The notes under the pieces: generated by a model
What the model was told of the DNA's origin: nothing
Database searches by the model: none
Seen by the model: only the letters and a program-made list of their open reading frames with translations
Part shown: one piece after another, positions 16,247-24,936 of the stretch
How positions within the stretch are numbered: position 1 is the first letter of the stretch
Layout: each line of letters starts with the position of its first letter
Position numbers and translations under genes: made by a program
Assembly (NCBI GenBank): GCA_019119285.1
Contig: DWXJ01000032.1
Location: 1-64,000, forward strand
Length of the DNA stretch: 64,000 bases
Reading direction: 5' to 3'
Origin: Merdimonas faecigallinarum
Lineage (GTDB): Bacteria; Bacillota; Clostridia; Lachnospirales; Lachnospiraceae

Positions 16247-17146
16247 ATGGAAAAAAGCATGCAGAAGTATCTGGACAAGGCAGAGGTGCTGATCGAAGCG
16301 CTGCCTTATATCCAGAGATTTAACCGGAAGATCATTGTAGTAAAATATGGCGGCAGCGCCATGGTTGATGAGACGCTAAAAGAGCGGGTCATTCAGGATG
16401 TTACCCTCCTGAAGCTGGTCGGATTCAAGCCGATCATTGTTCACGGCGGAGGAAAGGAGATCAGCAAGTGGGTGGGAAAGGTCGGCATGGAGCCGGAGTT
16501 TGTCAACGGACTGCGTGTCACCGATGAAGCCACCATGGAACTGGCGGAGATGGTGCTGGGAAAGGTCAACAAAAGCCTGGTACAGCTGGTGGAAAGCCTG
16601 GGCGTGCGGGCCATCGGTATCAGCGGGAAAGACGGAAAGCTCCTGTCTGTGGAGAAAAAGTATGCAGACGGAGAAGATATCGGGTTCGTAGGAGAGATCA
16701 CGCACGTCAATGCAGATATTCTTTACGACCTGCTGGAAAAGGATTTTCTGCCGATCGTCTGCCCCATCGGCCTGGATGATGCGTACCAGACCTACAATAT
16801 CAATGCCGACGACGCGGCCTGCGCCATTGCAAGGGCTATGAAGGCGGAGAAACTGGCGTTTCTGACGGATATTGAAGGCGTCTATAAGGATCCGGATGAT
16901 CCGGACACGCTGATCTCAGAACTGCCGGTCACAGAGGCGGAAGCTCTGATGAACCAGGGCTATATCGGAGGCGGCATGCTGCCCAAGCTTCAGAACTGCA
17001 TTGACGCTATTGAAAACGGAGTGTCCCGGGTGCATATCCTGGACGGAAGGATTCCCCACTGTCTCCTGCTGGAGATCTTTACCAACAAAGGAATCGGTAC
17101 AGCCATTCTGAACGATACGGATGAGCGGTACTATCAGGGAGAATAG
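16247..17146 (+). CDS. argB: N-acetylglutamate kinase
   Basis: A 299-residue amino-acid-kinase-fold enzyme phosphorylating N-acetylglutamate with ATP. The N-terminal KYGGSAM lysine-glycine loop, the VHGGGKEIS substrate loop, NADDAACAIA and the DIEGVYKDPDDPDTLIS block are all present. The N-terminal extension MEKSMQKYLDKAEVLIEALPYI resembles the helix used by arginine-inhibited hexameric forms, so feedback inhibition by arginine is plausible. GGAAGGAAG precedes the start; the gene follows argJ by 21 bases. Confidence 0.97.
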   Translation: MEKSMQKYLDKAEVLIEALPYIQRFNRKIIVVKYGGSAMVDETLKERVIQDVTLLKLVGFKPIIVHGGGKEISKWVGKVGMEPEFVNGLRVTDEATMELAEMVLGKVNKSLVQLVESLGVRAIGISGKDGKLLSVEKKYADGEDIGFVGEITHVNADILYDLLEKDFLPIVCPIGLDDAYQTYNINADDAACAIARAMKAEKLAFLTDIEGVYKDPDDPDTLISELPVTEAEALMNQGYIGGGMLPKLQNCIDAIENGVSRVHILDGRIPHCLLLEIFTNKGIGTAILNDTDERYYQGE

Positions 17147-17178
17147 GACGGACAGTGAGAAAGAACGGAGATGAGAAA

Positions 17179-18357
17179 ATGAGAACCCCATATATGAAGG
17201 AAACAGAAGAGGCGCTTTTGCACACCTACAACCGGTTCCCGGTAGAATTTGACCGGGGAGAGGGCGTGTATCTTTACGATGCGGAAGGCAGGAAATATCT
17301 GGATTTTGCGGCAGGTATCGCTGTGTGCGGTCTGGGATACGGCCATCCGGAACTGACAAAGGCTCTGAAAGAGCAGGCGGAAAAACTTCTGCATACATCG
17401 AACCTGTTTTACAACGAGTCCTGCGGAAAGGCGGCGGCAGCGCTTAAAAAGGCCTGCGGCATGGACCGGGTGTTTTTTACCAACAGCGGGACGGAAGCCA
17501 ATGAAGGGATGCTCAAAGCAGCCAGAAAATACGCATGGAAAAGAGGAACCGGTCGATACGAGTTTATTGCAATGGAAGGTTCTTTTCACGGGCGGAGCAT
17601 GGGAGCGTTGTCTGTGACAGAGCATGAAGCTTACCGGACTCCTTTTGAACCGCTGATCCCCGGGGTAAAGTTTGCAAAATGGAATGATCTGGAAAGTGTA
17701 AGGGCACTGGTAACGGAGAAAACCTGCGGCATCCTGTTAGAACCCATCCAGGGAGAGGGCGGTATCAACATGGCGTCCCCGGAATTTTTAGAGGGCGTCC
17801 GCAGGATCTGTGACGAAGAGGGGCTCCTTCTGCTCTTTGATGAGATCCAGTGCGGCATGGGACGGACCGGAGAGATGTTTGCCTGGCAGTATTACGGAGT
17901 GAAGCCGGATATCATGTCCATGGCAAAGGCCATCGGAAGCGGTGTTCCGGTGGGGGCATTTGCCATGACAGAAGCAGTGGCGGCAGATTCTCTGGAGCCC
18001 GGGGACCACGGCACGACCTATGGAGGCAACCCCTTTGCCTGTACGGCAGTAGCAAAGACACTGGAAATCTTTGAAAAAGAACATGTGACAGAACATGTCA
18101 GAGATATAGGGGAATATCTGGCAGAACAGCTGGATCGGCTGGTGCAGGAAGAAGAAAGCGTCCTGGAACGTAAGGGCACCGGACTGATCCAGGGCATCCG
18201 TCTGAACCGCCCGGCAGGAGAGGTGACAGCAAAAGCCATGGAAGAGGGGCTGGTGATCATTACCGCAAGAAGCGACGTGATCCGTCTGGTTCCTCCGATG
18301 ATCATCGAAAAAGAGCATGTGGATGAGATGATTGAAAAACTGAAGAAATCTCTGTAA
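17179..18357 (+). CDS. argD: Acetylornithine aminotransferase
   Basis: A 392-residue class III aminotransferase converting N-acetylglutamate semialdehyde to N-acetylornithine with glutamate as donor. Motifs include NSGTEANEGMLKAARKY, GSFHGRSMG, LLFDEIQCGMGRTG, the PLP lysine in MSMAKAIGSG near residue 250 and HGTTYGGNPFACT. The ATG at 17179 is favoured because CGGAG lies seven bases ahead; an in-frame GTG at 17155 is the alternative. It closes the operon, and no terminator is obvious before the next gene. Confidence 0.95.
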   Translation: MRTPYMKETEEALLHTYNRFPVEFDRGEGVYLYDAEGRKYLDFAAGIAVCGLGYGHPELTKALKEQAEKLLHTSNLFYNESCGKAAAALKKACGMDRVFFTNSGTEANEGMLKAARKYAWKRGTGRYEFIAMEGSFHGRSMGALSVTEHEAYRTPFEPLIPGVKFAKWNDLESVRALVTEKTCGILLEPIQGEGGINMASPEFLEGVRRICDEEGLLLLFDEIQCGMGRTGEMFAWQYYGVKPDIMSMAKAIGSGVPVGAFAMTEAVAADSLEPGDHGTTYGGNPFACTAVAKTLEIFEKEHVTEHVRDIGEYLAEQLDRLVQEEESVLERKGTGLIQGIRLNRPAGEVTAKAMEEGLVIITARSDVIRLVPPMIIEKEHVDEMIEKLKKSL

Positions 18358-18379
18358 GGCGACAGGAAGAGTAAAACAT

Positions 18380-18448
18380 AAAAATCCCGGTCATTGGAGA
18401 TACTAACCTGAAAAAGCAAGGAGGTATCCAGACAATGATCGGGTTTTT
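18380..18448 (+). promoter_or_regulatory. Start-codon-sequestering 5' leader hairpin
   Basis: AAAAATCCCGGTCATTG (18380-18396) can pair with CAATGATCGGGTTTTT (18433-18448), giving an 11-pair core with one G-U. The downstream arm contains the start codon of the next gene, and the loop holds its AAGGAGG ribosome site. Folding would hide the start, and the T run inside the coding sequence makes the hairpin terminator-like. No known riboswitch class was recognised. Confidence 0.45.
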
Positions 18449-18866
18449 GATTGCCATTTTATCCGGCGCGCTGATGAGCGTGCAGGGTGTGTTCAATACC
18501 CAGGTGACAAAGACAACGGGGATGTGGGTCAGTAACGGCTGGGTGCAGTTCAGCGCCCTTCTTCTGTGTCTTGCGGCCTGGCTTCTGACCGGGAGAGACA
18601 GTATTGCGGCTATCGCGAAGGTGGAGCCCAAATATATGCTTCTTGGCGGGGTGATCGGCGCCGGGATCACCTGGACTGTGATTAAGAGCATGGCCCAGCT
18701 CGGCCCAGCAAAAGCTGCCTTTTTTATTGTGATGAGCCAGCTGATCGTGGCTTATGTGATCGAGGTGCTGGGGCTTTTCGGAGTGGAAAAAGAACCGCTG
18801 GAATGGAGACGGGTGATCGGCATGGGGATCGCTTTGATTGGAGTTGCAATTTTCCAGTGGAAATAG
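18435..18866 (+). CDS. Small DMT-family permease (DUF606/YdcZ type)
   Basis: A 143-residue integral membrane protein with four to five helices (about 2-20, 34-52, 66-85, 93-112, 122-140). GALMSVQGVFNTQ and AKAAFFIVMSQL fit the DUF606/YdcZ group of drug/metabolite transporters, short proteins thought to work as dimers. Substrate unknown. AGCAAGGAGG precedes the start, which lies in a predicted leader hairpin. It is unlikely to belong to the arginine pathway despite following argD. Confidence 0.8.
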   Translation: MIGFLIAILSGALMSVQGVFNTQVTKTTGMWVSNGWVQFSALLLCLAAWLLTGRDSIAAIAKVEPKYMLLGGVIGAGITWTVIKSMAQLGPAKAAFFIVMSQLIVAYVIEVLGLFGVEKEPLEWRRVIGMGIALIGVAIFQWK

Positions 18867-18931
18867 TACAATAGCTTTATCTAGGCATATGCAGGGTGTT
18901 TGCGGTTCCGACAGACCGTAAAGGAGCAGAT

Positions 18932-19594
18932 ATGCAGAGAAAACAACAAAAGTATAGAGATGAAAACAGGAGATTCCGGCGCGTTTTGCCGGTATATATC
19001 CTGATCCTTTTCTGGGGCGTTTCCCAGGCTGGATGTGCTTCCGGCAGGGAAGAACCGGCGCTGGCCGAGGTGCAGATGGAAGAAGAACGTCCGGAAGGGG
19101 AAGATACGAAAGATGCAAAAGAGGGCGGGGAAGCGAAAGAGCAGGAAGAACCCGGAGAATCTGTGGTGATCGTTCACGTCTGCGGGCAGGTGGCGTCGCC
19201 CGGCGTCTATGAACTGCCGGCAGGCAGCCGGATCTATGAGGCGGTAGAGGCAGCAGGAGGCTTAGGCCCCCAGGCTGCGGCTGAAGGATTAAATCAGGCG
19301 GCAGAGGCCGAGGACGGGCAGCAGATCTATGTCCCTTCTGCAGAGGAGATGGAGGAGGGGACCGTTTCTTTGGAATCGGCCGGCCCGGCAGAGACGGGGC
19401 AGACAAAGGTGAACATTAATACCGCAGGAGCGGAAGAACTGATGACCCTGAACGGGATCGGCGAGGCGAAAGCTTCCGCGATCATCCGGTACAGGGAAGA
19501 AAACGGAAAGTTTGGGAGTATTGAAGAGCTGATGGAGATCAGCGGCATCAAAGAAGGCGTCTTTGAAAAAATCAAAGACCAGATCAAAGTATAA
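18932..19594 (+). CDS. comEA: ComEA-type DNA-binding competence protein
   Basis: A 220-residue protein with a basic N terminus, one hydrophobic segment ending QAGCASG near residue 40, an acidic Glu-rich linker, an SLBB domain (about 75-130, VIVHVCGQVASPGVYELP) and a C-terminal helix-hairpin-helix pair (about 155-220, VNINTAGAEELMTLNGIG). ComEA binds incoming DNA outside the membrane for uptake through ComEC, which is encoded further downstream. The QAGC before the cysteine is an imperfect lipobox, so it may be a lipoprotein or a simple membrane-anchored protein. AAAGGAG supports the ATG at 18932 over an upstream in-frame start. Confidence 0.9.
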   Translation: MQRKQQKYRDENRRFRRVLPVYILILFWGVSQAGCASGREEPALAEVQMEEERPEGEDTKDAKEGGEAKEQEEPGESVVIVHVCGQVASPGVYELPAGSRIYEAVEAAGGLGPQAAAEGLNQAAEAEDGQQIYVPSAEEMEEGTVSLESAGPAETGQTKVNINTAGAEELMTLNGIGEAKASAIIRYREENGKFGSIEELMEISGIKEGVFEKIKDQIKV

Positions 19595-19608
19595 CAGGGG
19601 AGAGTTTC

Positions 19609-20298
19609 ATGAACAGACATGTGTTGGTGGTAGACGATGAAAAGTTAATTGTAAAAGGGATCCGGTTCAGCCTGGAGCAGGACGATATGGACGTGGACTG
19701 CGCCTATGACGGAGAAGAGGCTTTGAAACTTGCCAGAGAAAATCATTATGATATGATTCTTCTGGACGTGATGCTTCCGAAGCTGGACGGATTTGAGGTC
19801 TGCCGGCAGATCCGGGAATTTTCCGATGTTCCCATTATTATGCTGACTGCAAGAGACGACGATATGAATAAGATCTTAGGTCTGGAGTACGGGGCAGACG
19901 ATTATATCACCAAACCATTTAATATTCTGGAAGTAAAGGCCAGGATCAAGGCGATCATGCGCCGTACAGGCAGAAGGGATCCGGAAAACGCCGGCGGAAA
20001 ACTGGTGATCAAAGGAGAGATGAAGATCGACTGCGAGAGCCGCAGGGTAATGATCGGGGAAAAAGAGATCAATCTGACGGCCAAAGAATTTGATCTTCTG
20101 GAGCTTCTGGCCATGAATCCCGGAAAGGTATACAGCCGGGAAAATCTGCTGAACATCGTGTGGGGATATGAATATCCGGGCGATGCAAGGACAGTGGACG
20201 TACATATCCGGAGACTTCGCGAGAAGATCGAGACCAATCCGAGCGATCCAAAATATGTCTATACAAAATGGGGTGTTGGTTATTATTTCAGGGGTTAA
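19609..20298 (+). CDS. OmpR-family response regulator
   Basis: A 229-residue regulator with a receiver domain (VVDDEK, phosphoacceptor Asp53 in LLDVMLPKLDG, ITKPF lysine) and a C-terminal OmpR/PhoB winged helix ending VYTKWGVGYYFRG. Its 3' end overlaps the sensor kinase gene, so the two are co-translated partners. It lies 14 bases after comEA. Sequence alone gives no target genes; the GerMN lipoprotein downstream makes an envelope-stress or growth role plausible. Confidence 0.93.
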   Translation: MNRHVLVVDDEKLIVKGIRFSLEQDDMDVDCAYDGEEALKLARENHYDMILLDVMLPKLDGFEVCRQIREFSDVPIIMLTARDDDMNKILGLEYGADDYITKPFNILEVKARIKAIMRRTGRRDPENAGGKLVIKGEMKIDCESRRVMIGEKEINLTAKEFDLLELLAMNPGKVYSRENLLNIVWGYEYPGDARTVDVHIRRLREKIETNPSDPKYVYTKWGVGYYFRG

Positions 20299-21721
20299 AA
20301 GATATTTTTCCAATCATATACTGGGAAGCCTCCGGTTCAGGATCATCCTTCTGGTGGTCCTTTTCGGGGCGGTTCCGGCTCTGATCATGCAGGCCGTGAT
20401 CCTGAACAGTTATGAGACAAGGGCAGTAGATGTACGGACTGCCGAAATACAGAATCAATGTACAATTCTATGTAATCAGCTCGGGAGCCGGGGGACTCTG
20501 AACGGCCGGGCGGATGAATCTATACAGACGGAACTGGTGCAGATGTCCAATATTTACGACGGACGGGTACTGGTGATCGATAATAATTTCCAGGTGGAAG
20601 AAGATACATATGATATGGATATTGGCAGAACCATCGTGTCCGCGGATGTGATCCGGTGTCTGGAAGGAACGGGTACCAGCAGATATGATGAAGAGAATGC
20701 CTATATAGAAGTAACGTCTCCGGTCTACGATCCGTCCGGGGAGCATGTGCTTGGGGTTTTGCTGGTCAGTGTGTCTACAGATTCCATAGAAGATAATCTG
20801 GCCGTGCTGACCGGAAAGGCCGCCGTTGCGTGGATCACGATGACACTGGTGGTTCTGGTGCTGGCATTTTTGCTGGGATTTGTGATGGTCAAACCGTTCC
20901 AGAGGATTACCCGGTCTATTTCTGCGGTGACAGAAGGGTACGGAGATAATTACCTGAAGGAAAACGCCTACACAGAGACCAGAGCTTTGTCGGAGGCTTT
21001 TAACAGGATGCTTGGAAGGATGAAGGTGCTGGATGATTCCCGTACCGAATTTGTCTCAAACGTCTCCCACGAGCTGAAGACGCCGCTGACTTCCATGAAG
21101 GTCCTGGCGGATTCCCTTCTGACCCAGGAAAATGTGCCGGTTGAACTGTATCAGGAATTCATGGGGGATCTGTCGGAAGAAATTGAAAGAGAAAATAAGA
21201 TCATCAATGACCTGCTGTCTCTGGTCAAGATGGATAAGACGGCAAACACCATGAATATTACATCGGAAAATATCAATGCTCTGGTGGAACGGATCCTGAA
21301 GAGGCTCCGTCCGATCGCGGCCGCTCGTAACATTGAGGTGATCTTTGAAAGCTTCCGTCCCGTGACCGCCGAGGTGGATGAAGTCAAGCTGTCCCTTGCC
21401 ATTTCCAATCTGGTGGAAAATGCGATCAAATACAACAAGGAAAACGGATGGATCCATGTGTCATTAAATGCGGATCATAAATATTTTTATCTGGAAGTGG
21501 CGGATTCGGGAATCGGGATACCGGAAGAATCCATGGAACATATTTTTGAACGGTTTTACCGGGTGGACAAGTCTCATTCCCGGGAGATCGGCGGAACAGG
21601 ACTCGGCCTTGCCATTGCAAGAAGCGCTGTGGTCATGCACCGTGGAGCGGTCAAGGTCTACAGCCAGCTTGGCGAAGGGACCACTTTTACGGTACGGATC
21701 CCGCTGACCTATGTTATGTAG
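20273..21721 (+). CDS. Sensor histidine kinase (HAMP, HisKA, HATPase)
   Basis: About 482 residues. The first helix is near residues 17-38, an extracytoplasmic sensor follows, a second helix lies near 180-205, then a HAMP linker, the dimerisation box SNVSHELKTPLTS with His near 265, and the ATPase lobes NLVENAIKYN, DSGIGIPEE and GGTGLGLAIA. The start is uncertain: GTG at 20273 is chosen, overlapping the regulator gene by 26 bases, but TTG at 20276 and an ATG at 20255 are also in frame and none has a strong ribosome site. It is the partner of the preceding OmpR-type regulator. Confidence 0.9.
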   Translation: MLVIISGVKRYFSNHILGSLRFRIILLVVLFGAVPALIMQAVILNSYETRAVDVRTAEIQNQCTILCNQLGSRGTLNGRADESIQTELVQMSNIYDGRVLVIDNNFQVEEDTYDMDIGRTIVSADVIRCLEGTGTSRYDEENAYIEVTSPVYDPSGEHVLGVLLVSVSTDSIEDNLAVLTGKAAVAWITMTLVVLVLAFLLGFVMVKPFQRITRSISAVTEGYGDNYLKENAYTETRALSEAFNRMLGRMKVLDDSRTEFVSNVSHELKTPLTSMKVLADSLLTQENVPVELYQEFMGDLSEEIERENKIINDLLSLVKMDKTANTMNITSENINALVERILKRLRPIAAARNIEVIFESFRPVTAEVDEVKLSLAISNLVENAIKYNKENGWIHVSLNADHKYFYLEVADSGIGIPEESMEHIFERFYRVDKSHSREIGGTGLGLAIARSAVVMHRGAVKVYSQLGEGTTFTVRIPLTYVM

Positions 21722-21739
21722 AGAAAAGAGGAATGCAGG

Positions 21740-22675
21740 ATGAAAGGAAACAGATGGATGTTATCTTTTGGCCTTCTGATCCTGATGTCTGCCGGTGTTT
21801 TCGGGTGCGGACAGGAGGAAGGTACAGGGACAACAGATGAAATCGAGGGAACGTATCTTTGCTATGTGAATACAGAGGAGGATTCTCTGGCGAGGGAATC
21901 CTATGAGATCCAGGGAGAAACGGCGGACGAAGAGGTGGAGGACGTACTGGAGGAAATGCAAAAAGAGGCGGATTCGATCGATTACCGGAGTGCTTTTCCA
22001 GATCATGTGTCTGTTACAGACTGGTCTTTGACGGACGGACGGCTGGACCTTACATTTAGCGACAGCTATCTTAGAATGTCCAAAGGAGAAGAGGTGCTGC
22101 TGCGCGCGGCTCTTGTAGAAACGCTGGGGCAGATCAAAGGCGTGGACGAAGTGGGTTTTTTTACCGGTGAAGGGCCGCTGACCGATTCAGACGGCCAGGA
22201 GATCGGTTATATGAGTCCGGAGGATTTTGTGCAAAATACAGGATCTACGCTCCACTCCTACCAGTTACAGGAGCTGAAGCTTTATTTTGCAGGAGAAAAA
22301 GGAGACTGCCTGGAGCCGGAGACGGTCAGCCTGCGGTACAACAGCAGTACTTCTATCGAAAAACTGGTAGTGGAGCAGCTGATCAAAGGACCGGAAAAAG
22401 AGGGGATGCTGGCGGTGATCCCGCCGGAGACCCGGGTGCTGGGAGTGTCCGTCCGGGAGCATATCTGTTATGTGAATTTTGATCAGGAGTTTTTAAACGG
22501 GGCGCCGGGAGTGACGCCTGAGGCTACGGTATATGCCATTGTAAATTCGCTGACGGAAAGCGGGAATGTAAGCCAGGTGCAGATTTCTGTGAATGGCGAG
22601 AGCGATATCCAGTATATGAACCGTATTGATCTTGGAAAACCTTTGACCAGGAATCCGGATTTGGTGGAGGAATAA
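21740..22675 (+). CDS. GerMN-domain lipoprotein
   Basis: A 311-residue secreted lipoprotein. The signal peptide ends with the lipobox VFGC near residue 23. Two GerMN (sporulation/germination) domains follow, about 40-150 and 180-300; YVNFDQEFLNGAPGVTPEATVYAIVNSL is characteristic, given here in part as FLNGAPGVTPEATVYAIV. It follows the kinase gene by 18 bases. A regulator-kinase-GerMN lipoprotein order recalls actinobacterial MtrA-MtrB-LpqB, where the lipoprotein tunes the kinase. That parallel is inferred from gene order and domains only. Confidence 0.87.
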   Translation: MKGNRWMLSFGLLILMSAGVFGCGQEEGTGTTDEIEGTYLCYVNTEEDSLARESYEIQGETADEEVEDVLEEMQKEADSIDYRSAFPDHVSVTDWSLTDGRLDLTFSDSYLRMSKGEEVLLRAALVETLGQIKGVDEVGFFTGEGPLTDSDGQEIGYMSPEDFVQNTGSTLHSYQLQELKLYFAGEKGDCLEPETVSLRYNSSTSIEKLVVEQLIKGPEKEGMLAVIPPETRVLGVSVREHICYVNFDQEFLNGAPGVTPEATVYAIVNSLTESGNVSQVQISVNGESDIQYMNRIDLGKPLTRNPDLVEE

Positions 22676-22680
22676 GATTT

Positions 22681-24849
22681 TTGAAAAACAGACCCCTTTT
22701 TAGCATTTGTCTGGTATTGCTTCTGGGGATGATTCTGGCGGTGACGGCAGGAGGCGGGCGTTTGATCCGGGAACTTTCGCCGTCGCCGCTGGAACAGACG
22801 GTTTCCGGGAACGACCGGGTGTTGGTTCTTGGAGAAGTTTATCTGACAGAACAAAAAGCAAAGGTTCAGGCAATCTATCTGAAAAACAATTCTATCCGGT
22901 GCAAAGATGCATTGTTCTATGAAAACAGGATTCTCATTTATACAGATCCCGAAATACAAGTACAGATTGGAAATATCATACAGGTATCCGGCGAGGCGGA
23001 TTTTTTTGACACTGCCAGGAATCCGGGAAATTTTGACCAGAAACTTTACTATCAGCGGATGGATATCCACGGGCTTATCTGGGCGGATGCGGTTGTGGTA
23101 AAGGACGGAAGGGCAAGCGTGTTGTTGCAGGCGCTGTCGGATTTCAGGCAGGAGTGGAAAGAGATGCTGGTCCGTTATATGGGAGAACGGGACGGGCAGA
23201 CGCTTGCAGCCATGATGCTGGGAGAAAAATCCGGCATGGATCCGGAGATTAAATCCATGTATCAGGCTACAGGCATTGGCCATATTCTGGCCATCTCCGG
23301 TCTGCATCTTACATTCCTGGGGCTTGGCGCTTATTCGATCATACGCCGTATGGCAGGTTCCTACGGGGCAGCCGGAATGGCAGGGATCCTCTTGATGATC
23401 CTGTACGTGGTGATGATCGGGTTTACCGTTTCAGTTGTGCGTTCCCTGATCATGTTTTTATTCCGGGTGGGGGCGGATATGACCGGACGTCATTATGACG
23501 GGCTGACGTCTCTTACCGTATCGGCGGTGGTGATCCTGTTCTGGCGGCCGCTGTATCTCTATGACGGCGGGTTCTGGCTTTCTTTCGGAGCGGTGGCGGC
23601 TATGATCTGGCTTCTCCCGGAATTTCGCGGGCTTCCTATGCAGGGATTCTGGGCAAGCCTCTGCGTGAATATCGTGATCCTTCCCATTCTTCTTTACTAT
23701 TTCTTTGAGTTCCCTGTTTATTCTGTTCTTTTAAATCTCTGGGTAGTACCGCTGTCCTCTGCACTGCTGGCGCTTGGTATGGCGGGGAGTCTTCTGGCGG
23801 TCTGGTTTCCCGGAGCAGGAGCGCTGATCCTTCAACTGTGTGGCAGGATCCTGGATCTTTTTGAGGTGAGCTGCAGGGGCATGCTGGAACTGCCGGGAGC
23901 CCGCCAGGTGACAGGAAGACCCTTGTTCTGGCAGATCGTTCTTTATTTTGGGATTCTGATCCTTATCTTTTGCATCTGGAAACTGTCCGGACGCTTACAG
24001 GTGCTTGCTCTATATGTGGCCGCTGTCCTGTGTCTTTGCCTGCGTTTGAACGGCCCAGGGGATATTTCTGTGACGGTGCTGGATGTGGGGCAGGGAGACT
24101 GTATCTTTATCCGGGGCCCTGAGGGCGGATGCTATCTGGTGGACGGCGGCAGCAGTGACGTGGGAAGCCCTGGTCAGTACCGGATCGAACCATTTCTGAA
24201 ATCGCAGGGCGTAGGAAGGCTCGATTATGTATGGGTCACGCATGGCGACGAAGACCATGTAAACGGGATCGAAGAACTTCTGGAACGTCAGAAGATCGGG
24301 GTGTCTGTCGGGGCGCTGATCCTGCCGCCTGGAGAAGTGTGGGACGAAAGGCTGGGAGAGTTGGGACAAATGGCTAAAAAGGCAGGGGTTAAGGTTTATT
24401 CTATGAAACCGGAAACATCGATCCGTGAAAAAGACATGGAGATTACCTGTCTGGGGCCTTCCGGATCTGTGTTGCCCGGCAATGAAGCGTCTCTTATACT
24501 TGCGCTAAATTACCAGTCTTTTGATATGCTTCTGACAGGCGATGTGGAAGGAGAGGGAGAAAAGGCACTGACAGACAGAATCCGGAAAGAGCCGGAGAAA
24601 ACATGGGAAGTACTGAAAGCGTCTCATCACGGATCCAAAAATTCTACAGGCGGGGAGTTTTTAGAAGCAGCAAATCCGGAATATACAATCATCTCGGCAG
24701 GGCGGGATAACCGGTATGGACATCCCCATGCCGAGACGCTGGAAAGGCTTGCGGCCTGTGGAAGCCGCGTACTGTCCACACAGGAATACGGGGCGATACA
24801 GATTATGGCAGAGGCAGACGGGAAGCTGACGATTGACAATCCCCGGTAA
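22681..24849 (+). CDS. comEC: ComEC/Rec2 DNA-uptake channel with metallo-beta-lactamase domain
   Basis: A 722-residue membrane protein. An N-terminal helix pair and OB-like DUF4131 region (about 1-150) lead to the multi-helix competence domain (about 165-460, MMLGEKSGMDPE, GIGHILAISGLHL) and a C-terminal metallo-beta-lactamase-like domain (LDVGQGDCIFIRG, THGDEDHVNGIEELL, ASHHGSKNST). ComEC passes single-stranded DNA through the membrane in transformation, and the C-terminal domain is thought to degrade the other strand. The TTG start is supported by GGTGGAGG ten bases ahead. Together with comEA it suggests at least part of a transformation system. Confidence 0.93.
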   Translation: MKNRPLFSICLVLLLGMILAVTAGGGRLIRELSPSPLEQTVSGNDRVLVLGEVYLTEQKAKVQAIYLKNNSIRCKDALFYENRILIYTDPEIQVQIGNIIQVSGEADFFDTARNPGNFDQKLYYQRMDIHGLIWADAVVVKDGRASVLLQALSDFRQEWKEMLVRYMGERDGQTLAAMMLGEKSGMDPEIKSMYQATGIGHILAISGLHLTFLGLGAYSIIRRMAGSYGAAGMAGILLMILYVVMIGFTVSVVRSLIMFLFRVGADMTGRHYDGLTSLTVSAVVILFWRPLYLYDGGFWLSFGAVAAMIWLLPEFRGLPMQGFWASLCVNIVILPILLYYFFEFPVYSVLLNLWVVPLSSALLALGMAGSLLAVWFPGAGALILQLCGRILDLFEVSCRGMLELPGARQVTGRPLFWQIVLYFGILILIFCIWKLSGRLQVLALYVAAVLCLCLRLNGPGDISVTVLDVGQGDCIFIRGPEGGCYLVDGGSSDVGSPGQYRIEPFLKSQGVGRLDYVWVTHGDEDHVNGIEELLERQKIGVSVGALILPPGEVWDERLGELGQMAKKAGVKVYSMKPETSIREKDMEITCLGPSGSVLPGNEASLILALNYQSFDMLLTGDVEGEGEKALTDRIRKEPEKTWEVLKASHHGSKNSTGGEFLEAANPEYTIISAGRDNRYGHPHAETLERLAACGSRVLSTQEYGAIQIMAEADGKLTIDNPR

Positions 24850-24862
24850 AATTCAGTATACT
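24833..24862 (+). promoter_or_regulatory. Promoter at the end of comEC
   Basis: TTGACA (24833-24838), 18 bases, TATACT (24857-24862). It lies over the comEC stop and would drive the FMN-dependent oxidase gene and perhaps holA. Confidence 0.6.
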
Positions 24863-24936
24863 ATAAAATAGTCAGACGGATAGAGCATCTGCCTGAAGAA
24901 CTTTTGAATAACAGAGCAGAAAAGAGGTAAAGTACG

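Noticed and set aside
18459..19406. A 315-codon minus-strand frame across the DMT and comEA genes
   Set aside because: Antisense of two recognisable genes, with Pro/His-rich low-complexity translation and no ribosome site.
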